This document shows, in pieces, positions 45,981 through 53,951 of a stretch of DNA of 64,000 bases (position 1 is the first letter of the stretch; each line of letters starts with the position of its first letter). The notes beneath the pieces are model-generated. The model saw only the letters and a list, made by a program, of their open reading frames with translations. It made no database searches and had not been told where the DNA came from. The position numbers and the translations under genes are program-made. The DNA is taken from assembly GCF_002836715.1 (NCBI RefSeq), contig NZ_PJAT01000134.1:1-64000 (forward strand), read 5' to 3'. The stretch comes from Psychrobacter sp. 4Dc. Its GTDB lineage: Bacteria > Pseudomonadota > Gammaproteobacteria > Pseudomonadales > Moraxellaceae.

Positions 45981-46208
45981 ATAACTGTTTGTCCCTTATA
46001 TTAAGACAGTATTTAGCTGAATTCATTTACAGCAGCTTATCGTTGCTCTGTATAATTATAAGTTATCGTTATTCACTTTATACCAATTTTCAAAATATGA
46101 TTAGCCTTGTCAAACATATTCGGTCTACTATGCGTAGTACTTGCACGTGTTTTGTTTGCTAACCCAGTTTTTGTGAATGGTATTAATTAGATCGTTTGGA
46201 TTGAGATT

Positions 46209-47342
46209 ATGATGATCCGTTATGCTTCTTATTTTATCGCGGCGTTACTACCGTTATTGCTATTTCGTTGGTTTGCACCTGCATCAATTGGTGAGATTGA
46301 TTTTTGGTTACTATGGCTACTAGCCATGGTATTGGTTGCGCTGCCAGTTGTTTACGCTGAGATAGCATTGGCCTATCGCAGTGTCGAAGGCCCTCTAGCG
46401 GGTATGCAAAAGCTCACTCGTGAAGCAGATGTCAGTCCGATCTGGCGCAGCTTTGGTTGGTTAGCAGCGTTGGTTTCTATAGTGATTGCAGCATTGGTTA
46501 TATCTGGCGCAAGTACGGGTATATTGTCTGCATTAACTGAGCTAAATAGCGTACCCGATGTACCTAGCTTCGCAGTTGCTGCAGGCCTGATGGTCATCGC
46601 GGTACTTTTAAGCTTGCTGGGTATTGCGCCATTACCTATTGGTTTAGGATTGATGGTAATAGGGTTGCTGCTAGGGTTCGCAAACGGTGTGCCAAATGCT
46701 GGTTTTGCCATGACTGATGTCAGTTTGACGGAATGGGCACGCGCAGTCGCGTTAGCATTAGTGAGTGTCGGTGCGGGTACAGGATTATACTGGTTCGGTC
46801 AAAACCTAGTGAGCAAGCAGACAGTCACAGCGGTAGAAGCCAACAATCAGCAAGCAAAAAACAGAGTTGCTACTCGTGAGTACCGTGCAACCAAGTTAGT
46901 GTTACCGATTTGGGTATTGCAACTTTTGATAGGAGTAGTGGCTTTATTTACTAGCGGTATGTCGCTACCGCCAATTGGACAACTGTTATATTGGGGCGGG
47001 GTGTTATTTGTAGCCAGTTACTTGCTTCATTACAGCACGCAACAGTTAATACACAAATTTGGATTAATGGTTAGTTTGATAATCACTTTTGCTGTAGCGT
47101 TACTATTAGTGGTTGCGATACCAACAGCATGGTTAGTTGGCATCTTGGTCATTATTAGTAGCATTGCTGTACTATTATTATCAGTATTTGCGGGTTGGCA
47201 GATGAAAATCAGTCATTTACGTAAATCACTAAATTTTAGCAATGAAGCAGTTTATAACTTGTGGCGAGTTGCGATACGTTTAGTCGTACCATTAGCATTG
47301 CTACTAGCATTGGTAGGTTGGGTGATGCAGTGGTTGAGCTAA
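46209..47342 (+). CDS. Polytopic membrane protein, loosely transporter-like
   Basis: A 377-residue inner-membrane protein with about ten hydrophobic spans and almost no soluble part. The only recognisable hint is the early segment PVVYAEIALAYRSVEGPLAGMQKL followed by WRSFGWLAALVS, which recalls the first spans of sodium:neurotransmitter symporter-type proteins (E in span 2, G-P, then W-x-x-x-G-W). The remaining sequence is too divergent and too short for a complete member (usually 450 residues or more). I would treat it as unknown. Two adjacent ATGs (46209 and 46212) are possible starts. It runs straight into rnfH, possibly one operon, and occupies the place where ratA sits before rnfH in E. 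coli. Confidence 0.7.
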   Translation: MMIRYASYFIAALLPLLLFRWFAPASIGEIDFWLLWLLAMVLVALPVVYAEIALAYRSVEGPLAGMQKLTREADVSPIWRSFGWLAALVSIVIAALVISGASTGILSALTELNSVPDVPSFAVAAGLMVIAVLLSLLGIAPLPIGLGLMVIGLLLGFANGVPNAGFAMTDVSLTEWARAVALALVSVGAGTGLYWFGQNLVSKQTVTAVEANNQQAKNRVATREYRATKLVLPIWVLQLLIGVVALFTSGMSLPPIGQLLYWGGVLFVASYLLHYSTQQLIHKFGLMVSLIITFAVALLLVVAIPTAWLVGILVIISSIAVLLLSVFAGWQMKISHLRKSLNFSNEAVYNLWRVAIRLVVPLALLLALVGWVMQWLS

Positions 47343-47365
47343 CGGTCGGAGGTCGTGATAGCAGT

Positions 47366-47701
47366 GTGCCACAGTCTACACAAGCCAATCTAATGACCGT
47401 ATATCTGGCGTATGCTGAAGATGAGCAGCGCCAGCATTACCTAGCTTTGCAGGTTAGACAAGGTACTAGTTTGCATGAAGCGTTGGCGCAAGCAGGATGG
47501 CTTGAGAAATTTGCAGAACTGGCAGCGTGGTGTGAGCAAGTAATAGATATCACCACGCCAACTGCGAAATGTTGGCATGTGGGTATTTATGCACAGAAAC
47601 AGCCATTAAGCTATTTGCTACAGCCTTTTGATCGTATCGAGGTATATCGCAGTTTAAGCGCTGATCCTATGTCTCAGCGCAAAAATAAATCTCGTAGCTA
47701 A
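47366..47701 (+). CDS. rnfH: RnfH family protein (UPF0125)
   Basis: A small protein of the RnfH/PF03658 family, with a ubiquitin-like beta-grasp fold; its cellular role is unclear despite the name. The core reads TVYLAYAEDEQRQHYLALQVRQGTSLHEALAQAG, then VGIYAQKQPLSYLLQPFDRIEVYRSLSADP, the conserved family ending. The start is uncertain. I show the GTG at 47366, 13 bases after GGAGGT; the ATG at 47393 begins the conserved domain but has no ribosome-binding site, and a GTG at 47330 would overlap the previous gene. It is convergent with bamE, which in E. coli is likewise the neighbour of rnfH. Confidence 0.85.
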   Translation: MPQSTQANLMTVYLAYAEDEQRQHYLALQVRQGTSLHEALAQAGWLEKFAELAAWCEQVIDITTPTAKCWHVGIYAQKQPLSYLLQPFDRIEVYRSLSADPMSQRKNKSRS

Positions 47702-47735
47702 ACCGTTAACTATCTAAGCTAATAGGTTTCGCTGA

Positions 47736-48140
47736 CTATGATGCTGGCAGACTCTCAATACCTTCGATGCGCGTGACCAAACCAGTATTATCAAAGTAAA
47801 CAACTAAATGCTGGCTAGCATTTTTGACATCTGCGATGCCTTTGCGGCTACCTTCAGTGCCTGCCTTGTAGTCATAGATATAATCCCAGCGTTTAGGTTC
47901 AAGAGTATCTCGAATCGCAGGGCTGCCAAGAGTATAAAGAACTTGGTTTTGATTCATACCCACTTTTAGCTTTTGAGCTTGGGTTTGCGTAATCGCTGTG
48001 CCTTGTGGCAAATCAATCTTATAAACACTCAATAATGAGCAGCCAGACATAGCAACAGTAGCGCTAAGCATACTGGTGATAACGATCTTACGTAATGCGC
48101 TTGTGTGGCTTAACGGACGGAAATTTAATGTCTTTATCAT
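47736..48140 (-). CDS. bamE: Outer-membrane assembly lipoprotein BamE
   Basis: BamE (SmpA/OmlA) is a small outer-membrane lipoprotein of the BAM complex that inserts beta-barrel proteins. The lipobox is VAMSGC near residue 34. The mature part has the family pattern LPQGTAITQTQAQKLKVGMNQNQVLYTLGSPAIRDTLEPKRWDYIYDY, followed by VVYFDNTGLVTRIEG. I use the ATG at 48140; an ATG at 48155 is equally possible and the upstream frame to 48275 is unlikely because it puts 45 polar residues before the signal peptide. It is divergent from fur across 332 bases, as in Pseudomonas and relatives. Confidence 0.93.
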   Translation of the reverse strand: MIKTLNFRPLSHTSALRKIVITSMLSATVAMSGCSLLSVYKIDLPQGTAITQTQAQKLKVGMNQNQVLYTLGSPAIRDTLEPKRWDYIYDYKAGTEGSRKGIADVKNASQHLVVYFDNTGLVTRIEGIESLPAS

Positions 48141-48472
48141 GGTAAGATGACTCATAAGAAATGAATTAGGTGTGGCCAGTGTTAGGTCGTACCAGTCTGA
48201 CCGACAATCTTGGACAAATGATACGTCATTTACTTGCAATTGCCTACCACTTACGACATTATTTACCAAACACAATCTGAATAGTTAGATTAATTATATT
48301 TTAAATTCATAGGCTTGCATCTCGATATTTAGAAAATAATAAGAGAGATGTCTGCGTAAGTTTCATCAGTTTATTATTGATCATTTACTTTATATTAAAT
48401 AAAAATAATCTTTGTTGATTATTTATCTCATATTTTCTATTTGTTAAGGCTGTCACAGTCAAAAGGGATATT

Positions 48473-48907
48473 ATGGCTTCTTTTACCAATCAAGATTTAC
48501 GTAGAGCAGGACTCAAGGTCACGTTACCTCGTATCAAAATTTTAGAGCTATTAGAAAGCGCAGAGCTGCATCATATGAGTGCAGAAGAAGTGTATAAGGC
48601 GCTTATCGAGCAAGGTGAAGATGTAGGTCTTGCCACTGTCTATCGTGTCCTAACACAGTTTGAACAAGCAGGTATTGTTGAGCGTCATAACTTCGAAAAC
48701 AATCTATCTGTATTTGAGATTACCCAAGAAGAGCATCACGATCACCTAGTTTGTGATGTGTGTGGCAAGATTATAGAGTTTCATAATGAAGTCATCGAAG
48801 AAGAGCAGCTGAAAGTAGCAGAGAAACATGGCTTTAAACTGTCTGGGCATTCTCTTGTGCTATACGGCATTTGTGCGGATCAAGCCTGTAGAGATAGCGC
48901 GAAGTAA
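48473..48907 (+). CDS. fur: Ferric uptake regulator Fur
   Basis: Fur is the iron-dependent repressor of iron-uptake genes. The N-terminal winged helix has the recognition helix VGLATVYRVLTQFEQAGIVERHNF. The metal-binding part contains the His cluster EEHHDHLVCDVCGKIIEF (CxxC) and the C-terminal ICADQAC pair. The length of 144 residues is normal. A short AAGGGATATT precedes the ATG. It is monocistronic and ends at a bidirectional terminator. I could not identify a clear 19-bp Fur box in its own promoter by eye. Confidence 0.96.
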   Translation: MASFTNQDLRRAGLKVTLPRIKILELLESAELHHMSAEEVYKALIEQGEDVGLATVYRVLTQFEQAGIVERHNFENNLSVFEITQEEHHDHLVCDVCGKIIEFHNEVIEEEQLKVAEKHGFKLSGHSLVLYGICADQACRDSAK

Positions 48908-48968
48908 TTATCTAGAGTATAAGTAGAAACGCTTATTTCTATCAGTACTACTACGATATCGAACAATA

Positions 48969-49004
48969 AAAGAAGCCCTCGTTATAAATAACGAGGGCTT
49001 CTTT
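48969..49004. terminator. Bidirectional terminator between fur and pilU
   Basis: AAAGAAGCCCTCGTTA pairs with TAACGAGGGCTTCTTT around a four-base loop, a very strong perfect stem between two convergent genes. Confidence 0.92.
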
Positions 49005-49038
49005 ATATATGTCTATTATGCGTAGAAAGCGCAATAAT

Positions 49039-50160
49039 TTAGCTAACATCTAACGATAAACTATCAGCACCTTCATCTAAATTAGCTTTACCGTTTTTGC
49101 TACTGAGCTTGATTTTGAGGCGTAGATCATTAGGAGAGTCAGCATGTAGAATCGCTTCTTTATACGTTATCTCTCCTTGTTCATACAAATCAAAAAGTGC
49201 CTGATCAAAGGTTTGCATACCACTGTCTCGTGAGCGTGTCATCACATCTTTGATTTCATGGACTTCTCCTTTACGGATATAGTCACTAATCAGCTGCGAA
49301 TTTAGCAAAATCTCAATAGCAGCGCGTCGTCCTTTACCGTCAGGCGTGGGGATAAGTTGCTGTGCGATAATAGCTTGTAGGTTCAACGACAAATCCATAA
49401 ACAATTGATTATGGCGATTGGTTTCAAAGAAGTGAATGATACGATCAATTGCTTGGTTAGCATTGTTTGCGTGCAACGTTGCAAACACTAGATGTCCAGT
49501 TTCTGCGTACTGGATAGCATAGCTCATGACTTCACGGTTACGAATCTCGCCGATTAAGATAACATCGGGTGCTTGGCGTAGCGTGTTTTTTAGGCCCGCT
49601 TCAAATGAATGGGTATCGATACCAACTTCACGCTGGGTAATAATACAGCCGCGATGCTTATGAACAAACTCGATAGGGTCTTCTATCGTAATGATATGAC
49701 CATGAGAGTTTTGATTGCGATGTCCTATCATTGCAGCAAGGGTAGTAGATTTACCTGTACCCGTTGCGCCAACTAATAGAACAATACCGCGTTTTTTCAT
49801 GGCCAATTCTTTTAAAGCTGGCGGTAAGCGTAATTCTTCGACCGTTGGAATGTTATTTTCAATTTTTCGTAAAATCATTCCTGCCATATCACGCTGTACA
49901 AATGCACTGACTCGAAAGCGAGCTTGCTGTGCTTCATCAGAGATCGCAAATTGACACTCGTTGGTTTCTTCAAACTCTTTTTGCTGGCTTGGCGTCATTA
50001 CACCTTTGACCAATCTCATGGTTTGCTCAGCACTCAAAGGGGTTCTACCGACAGGTAAGATTTTTCCATTCACTTTCATGGAAGGCGCTACGTCAGCAGT
50101 AATAAAAAGGTCAGAGCCATTTTTGCTGATCATTAATTGTAATAGTTTATCAATATCCAT
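49039..50160 (-). CDS. pilU: Type IV pilus retraction ATPase PilU
   Basis: PilU is an accessory hexameric ATPase that works with PilT in pilus retraction. Walker A GATGTGKSTTLAAM lies near residue 131. The Asp box IITIEDPIEFVHKH, Walker B DVILIGEIRNREVM and the His box AETGHLVFATLHANNA are all present. It differs from PilT by a longer C-terminal tail (373 residues in total) ending SLSLDVS and by the Asn-rich HANNANQAIDRIIHFF. It follows pilT on the same strand after 132 bases, the usual pilTU order. Confidence 0.95.
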   Translation of the reverse strand: MDIDKLLQLMISKNGSDLFITADVAPSMKVNGKILPVGRTPLSAEQTMRLVKGVMTPSQQKEFEETNECQFAISDEAQQARFRVSAFVQRDMAGMILRKIENNIPTVEELRLPPALKELAMKKRGIVLLVGATGTGKSTTLAAMIGHRNQNSHGHIITIEDPIEFVHKHRGCIITQREVGIDTHSFEAGLKNTLRQAPDVILIGEIRNREVMSYAIQYAETGHLVFATLHANNANQAIDRIIHFFETNRHNQLFMDLSLNLQAIIAQQLIPTPDGKGRRAAIEILLNSQLISDYIRKGEVHEIKDVMTRSRDSGMQTFDQALFDLYEQGEITYKEAILHADSPNDLRLKIKLSSKNGKANLDEGADSLSLDVS

Positions 50161-50292
50161 ATCGCACCTGCACCGGATGTAAGTCGATTAAAATCATATT
50201 TTAAATACGTCAGTAAAAAGTAATAAAGTAGAAACAGAGACCATAAGTTGTTTGTTATTTTTAGTGGTATCTGTCAATACTATCTATCAGTA

Positions 50293-51348
50293 CTACAAAA
50301 ATGCCTCAGGTTGCTTGGCGTAAGGACGTGCAACATCCTTACTAATGGTTCCTTTACTTACCAAGTTCTTTAACGTCTGATCAAGGGTAATCATGCCATC
50401 GCCTGCACCTGTTTGGATGGCAGAATACATTTGGGCGATTTTGTTCTCACGTATCAAGTTACGGATAGCAGGGGTGCCTATCATGATTTCATGAGCGGCT
50501 ATACGTCCACCTGCTTGACGCCGTAACAGGGTCTGTGAAATAACAGCTTGCAATGATTCTGACAGCATCGCGCGGATCATGTCTTTTTCAGCAGCTGGGA
50601 ATACATCGATGACACGGTCAATCGTTTTAGCCGCTGAGCTGGTATGCAAGGTGCCGAATACTAAGTGGCCAGTTTCTGCTGCTGTCAACGCTAAGCGGAT
50701 AGTCTCAAGGTCACGTAGCTCACCTACCAAGATAACATCAGGATCTTCACGTAGGGCAGAGCGCAATGCTGGCTCAAAACCCAAAGTATCACGGTGTACT
50801 TCACGTTGATTGATCAAGCTTTTTTTAGACTGATGCACAAATTCAATCGGGTCTTCGATAGTTAAAATATGCTCTTTACGGCTTTCGTTAATATAGTCAA
50901 TCATCGCCGCAAGTGTTGTTGACTTACCTGAGCCTGTTGGGCCCGTGACCAATACCACACCACGCTTAAAGTCTGAAACGCGTCTAAAGACATCGCCCAT
51001 ACCTAAGTCTTCCATCGTTAATACTTTGGAAGGAATGGTACGAAATACAGCACCTGCACCGCGGTTTTGATTAAAAGCATTGACACGAAAACGTGCTAGA
51101 TTAGGAATTTCAAAAGAAAAATCCGTTTCGAAAAACTCTTCAAAGTCGGCACGTTGCTTATCATTCATGATGTCATAAATAAGCTGATGCACGACCTGAT
51201 GGGTCATCTCTGGCATATTGATACGGGTCATTTCACCATCGACACGTATCATTGCCGGCATACCCGCTGAAATATGTAAATCTGACGCCTTATGCTTAAC
51301 CGTAAAGCGCAGCAAGTCTTCGATATTAAGATTATTTTTTTCAGCCAT
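50293..51348 (-). CDS. pilT: Type IV pilus retraction ATPase PilT
   Basis: PilT powers pilus retraction, twitching motility and DNA uptake. Walker A GPTGSGKSTTLAAM is near residue 135, the Asp box HILTIEDPIEF near 164, Walker B DVILVGELRDLETI near 203, and the His box AETGHLVFGTLHTSSA near 225. The C-terminal AIRNLIRENK motif is characteristic of PilT and needed for retraction. The length of 351 residues is standard. It is the first gene of pilTU and lies divergent to yggS, as in Pseudomonas. Confidence 0.97.
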   Translation of the reverse strand: MAEKNNLNIEDLLRFTVKHKASDLHISAGMPAMIRVDGEMTRINMPEMTHQVVHQLIYDIMNDKQRADFEEFFETDFSFEIPNLARFRVNAFNQNRGAGAVFRTIPSKVLTMEDLGMGDVFRRVSDFKRGVVLVTGPTGSGKSTTLAAMIDYINESRKEHILTIEDPIEFVHQSKKSLINQREVHRDTLGFEPALRSALREDPDVILVGELRDLETIRLALTAAETGHLVFGTLHTSSAAKTIDRVIDVFPAAEKDMIRAMLSESLQAVISQTLLRRQAGGRIAAHEIMIGTPAIRNLIRENKIAQMYSAIQTGAGDGMITLDQTLKNLVSKGTISKDVARPYAKQPEAFL

Positions 51349-51701
51349 AATTTGATATTCCTATCACTTAGTCTAGGTAAGACAAAACACTATAAAAGTA
51401 CGTGGTAAACTATTTATCGATAGCCTTAGTATAATGAGAGATGATACGAAGCTCACCAGTACAGGTCTTTACCATCACTAGCATATTCAGCAGCATATGT
51501 TAAAGCATGTAACAATATCATAACAAGACTGTGAGTATTTAACCATCTACTAAATTAAGAAAAACCAGAACTGGATCGTTTTAAAATAATTCTTATAGAA
51601 GTTATTTCTAATTTACTTTTAAAAATCGGATAGTTATGTTTTTTATAATAAAAATTGCAGAAAAAAATTTCAAAAAATTAATCAAGCAATAAGGGCAAAA
51701 T
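51349..51701. other. 353-base divergent gap between pilT and yggS
   Basis: AT-rich with several A/T runs near 51600-51690, probably containing both promoters. I see no gene or structured RNA. Confidence 0.5.
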
Positions 51702-52418
51702 ATGAAGGAAATGAATGGCAATATTGATGAAGTGACACTTATCGATAACTGGCAGCAAGCTCATAAGCAGATGAAGCAAGCATGTGATCATACTGACAGA
51801 CAGACTGATAATGTTATGCTGCTGGCTGTTTCGAAAACGAAACCTACCGATATGATTGCAACTTTAGCAGAACAAGGACAGCGTGATTTTGGTGAAAACT
51901 ATCTACAAGAAGCCATCGAAAAAATTACTGAACTTAAAGCTCAACCTGTAGGCAAGAGTATCGTTTGGCATTATATCGGTAGTATTCAACGTAATAAGAC
52001 ACGTGACATTGCAGAGCACTTTGATTGGGTGCAAACGGTTGAGCGCGATATCATCGCCAAACGATTGAATGAGCAACGACCAGCTGACCTGCCACCATTG
52101 AATGTGTTGATCCAACTAAATATCGATAACGAAGACAGTAAGTCGGGATGTTTGCCAGCCCAGTTGCCAGAGCTGATAACAGCAATAAAAGGGTACGAGC
52201 GTTTGCAGCTACGTGGTCTGATGATTATTCCTGCTAAAGCAAATACGAATGCCTTTGCACGAACTAAGCAGTTGTTTGAAGAGATCAAAGCTGACCATCC
52301 AGAGTTAAGTGATTGGGATACGCTCAGTATGGGTATGAGTGGTGATATGGCAGAAGCGATAGAAAACGGCACAACGATGGTACGTGTCGGTACTGCTATC
52401 TTTGGTCAGCGTGCTTAA
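51702..52418 (+). CDS. yggS: PLP homeostasis protein (YggS/PLPBP family)
   Basis: A 238-residue pyridoxal-phosphate-binding protein of the alanine-racemase-like TIM-barrel fold. It is not known to catalyse a reaction; it maintains vitamin B6 and amino acid balance. The PLP lysine lies in LLAVSKTKPTDMI (about residue 47). Other family markers are DFGENYLQEAIEK, WHYIGSIQRNK, IQLNIDNEDSKSG, LSMGMSGDMAEAIENGTTMVRVGTAIFG. It is divergent from pilT, a common neighbour in gammaproteobacteria. The start is the ATG at 51702; a second lies nine bases later. Confidence 0.94.
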   Translation: MKEMNGNIDEVTLIDNWQQAHKQMKQACDHTDRQTDNVMLLAVSKTKPTDMIATLAEQGQRDFGENYLQEAIEKITELKAQPVGKSIVWHYIGSIQRNKTRDIAEHFDWVQTVERDIIAKRLNEQRPADLPPLNVLIQLNIDNEDSKSGCLPAQLPELITAIKGYERLQLRGLMIIPAKANTNAFARTKQLFEEIKADHPELSDWDTLSMGMSGDMAEAIENGTTMVRVGTAIFGQRA

Positions 52419-52464
52419 AACCATATGAGTAGGCTAGTTAGGCATTCTTTAACTAGCCAGTAAA

Positions 52465-53739
52465 TTAAATGACATCTTCTAATTTGGTTACTAGCATCTG
52501 TGTGATTTTAAGATTATCAGTCGCAATAATCTCAAATCGATAATTGGCATACTCAATCGTGTCGGTCTTTTTAGGGATTTTTCGAAGCATATACATCATA
52601 AATCCACTGATAGTCTCGTAATTTTGACTGCGTGGTAAGTCGACGATATCTAATGCACGAATCACATCTTCGATAGGAGTCATACCATCGATTAACCAGG
52701 AGTTGTCAGTACGCTGGACAATAGGCTGTTCCTCGAGCGTTACCAACTCACCCATCACAATGCTCATCACGTCTTTTAAGGTGATAACCCCAACGACTAG
52801 GGCATATTCATTCACGATGACTGCAAAATCAGCGCCAGTAGATTTAAACATCTCTAATACTTCAAACAAAGACAGCGTATCAGGTACGAAAAGTGCTGGT
52901 TTCAATAGAGTCTTGTTCGTTAAGCTAACTTCTTGTTGGTTCAAAACCAAAGCCAAAAAGCTACGAGATTCCACATAACCAACGATATGTTCTAAATCAT
53001 CATCATGGCAGACCAAAAACTTATTGTGTGGCTGCTCAATCATGATATTCACGACTTCTTCGGTACTTGTCTTAGTATCAAAGTAAACGATATTTTCGCG
53101 AGGGTTCATCACTGAGGTGACGGTACGCTCTTGCATATCAAAGATATTTTCGATTAAGTGATGCTCTTGCTTCTTTAGTACACCCGCTTCGGCACCAGCA
53201 TCCATCACTGCATAAATATCTTCTGGTGTCATGTCATCTTGACGTATGGTTGAAATACCAAAAAGCTTAAACAGGATATTTGCAGCCCCATCGAACACCC
53301 ATATAATAGGCTTTAGTATAAATATTAACAACATCATCGGGCGTACAAGCCGTACCGCTATCGTCTCAGCATTTGACATGGCCAAACGTCTGGGCATTAG
53401 GTCGGCGAGTAGTGAAAACAAACTCGTAATAAGTACAAACGATATGACCGATGCTATCGTTTCACTATTTAATAACTGCTCGAGATAAGGACTGATGGCT
53501 GATTCACCGACGGCACCAGCTGAAATAGCGACCGCATTTAGCACTATTTGTACGACGGTAATAAAACTTCCAGGATGCTCCTGCATATTAAGGACGTCAA
53601 GTGCGCGAACATCGCCTTCTTTTGCCATAATTTGGAGCTTGATTTTGCGGCCTGCAGCGATGGCAATCTCAGCAGCAGAGACAAAGGTACTTAAGGCAAG
53701 CAGTAAAAGAAGAAAAACACTAGCGGTTAGCAAACTCAT
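52465..53739 (-). CDS. CNNM/CorC family membrane protein with CBS pair
   Basis: A 424-residue membrane protein of the HlyC/CorC (CNNM) family, implicated in magnesium, cobalt or polyamine efflux. It has three to four spans in the N-terminal DUF21 domain (about residues 1-190). Two CBS domains follow (MNPRENIVYFDTKTSTEEV and KPALFVPDTLSLFEVLEMF). The C-terminal CorC_HlyC domain ends TDNLKITQMLVTKLE. I chose the ATG at 53739 because MSLLTASVFLLLLLALSTFVSAAEIA is the true family N-terminus; the frame continues 35 codons upstream without such features. It is closest in layout to E. coli YtfL. The transported substrate is not known. Confidence 0.9.
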   Translation of the reverse strand: MSLLTASVFLLLLLALSTFVSAAEIAIAAGRKIKLQIMAKEGDVRALDVLNMQEHPGSFITVVQIVLNAVAISAGAVGESAISPYLEQLLNSETIASVISFVLITSLFSLLADLMPRRLAMSNAETIAVRLVRPMMLLIFILKPIIWVFDGAANILFKLFGISTIRQDDMTPEDIYAVMDAGAEAGVLKKQEHHLIENIFDMQERTVTSVMNPRENIVYFDTKTSTEEVVNIMIEQPHNKFLVCHDDDLEHIVGYVESRSFLALVLNQQEVSLTNKTLLKPALFVPDTLSLFEVLEMFKSTGADFAVIVNEYALVVGVITLKDVMSIVMGELVTLEEQPIVQRTDNSWLIDGMTPIEDVIRALDIVDLPRSQNYETISGFMMYMLRKIPKKTDTIEYANYRFEIIATDNLKITQMLVTKLEDVI

Positions 53740-53841
53740 GACGTACTCGAAAAAGAAATAAAGATAATTAAGGCAAAATAGTTGGTGAAACTGTGTGGAA
53801 AAGAATACGGCTAGGTGTAAAGTTTTTTGGTGGATAAAAAC

Positions 53842-53867
53842 CAAAAAAGCTGGGCAAGCACCCAGCT
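53842..53867 (-). terminator. Terminator after nadE
   Basis: On the minus strand AGCTGGG pairs with CCCAGCT and is followed by TTTTTTGG. It lies about 85 bases after the nadE stop and before the CNNM gene. Confidence 0.85.
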
Positions 53868-53909
53868 AATAGTAAAAATTCGATATCTTGTAAAACTGGT
53901 GAACTAGTA

Positions 53910-53941
53910 CCTCTCAACTTGTAAATGGAGAAGTTGAGAGG
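53910..53941 (-). repeat. 11-bp perfect hairpin just after nadE
   Basis: CCTCTCAACTT and AAGTTGAGAGG are exact complements with a ten-base loop, starting about ten bases after the nadE stop. No T tract follows; a separate terminator lies 45 bases further on. Confidence 0.7.
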
Positions 53942-53951
53942 TGTGTAGTAA

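Noticed and set aside
46209..47342. Calling this a sodium:neurotransmitter symporter outright
   Set aside because: Only the first spans resemble that family, and the length is too short; left as an unassigned membrane protein.
48141..48275. Extending bamE upstream to 48275
   Set aside because: It would put about 45 polar residues before the lipoprotein signal peptide, which is incompatible with export; the internal ATGs at 48155 or 48140 are the plausible starts.
48276..48472. A Fur box before fur
   Set aside because: The region is AT-rich with GATTATT-like pieces, but no convincing 19-bp match can be placed by eye.
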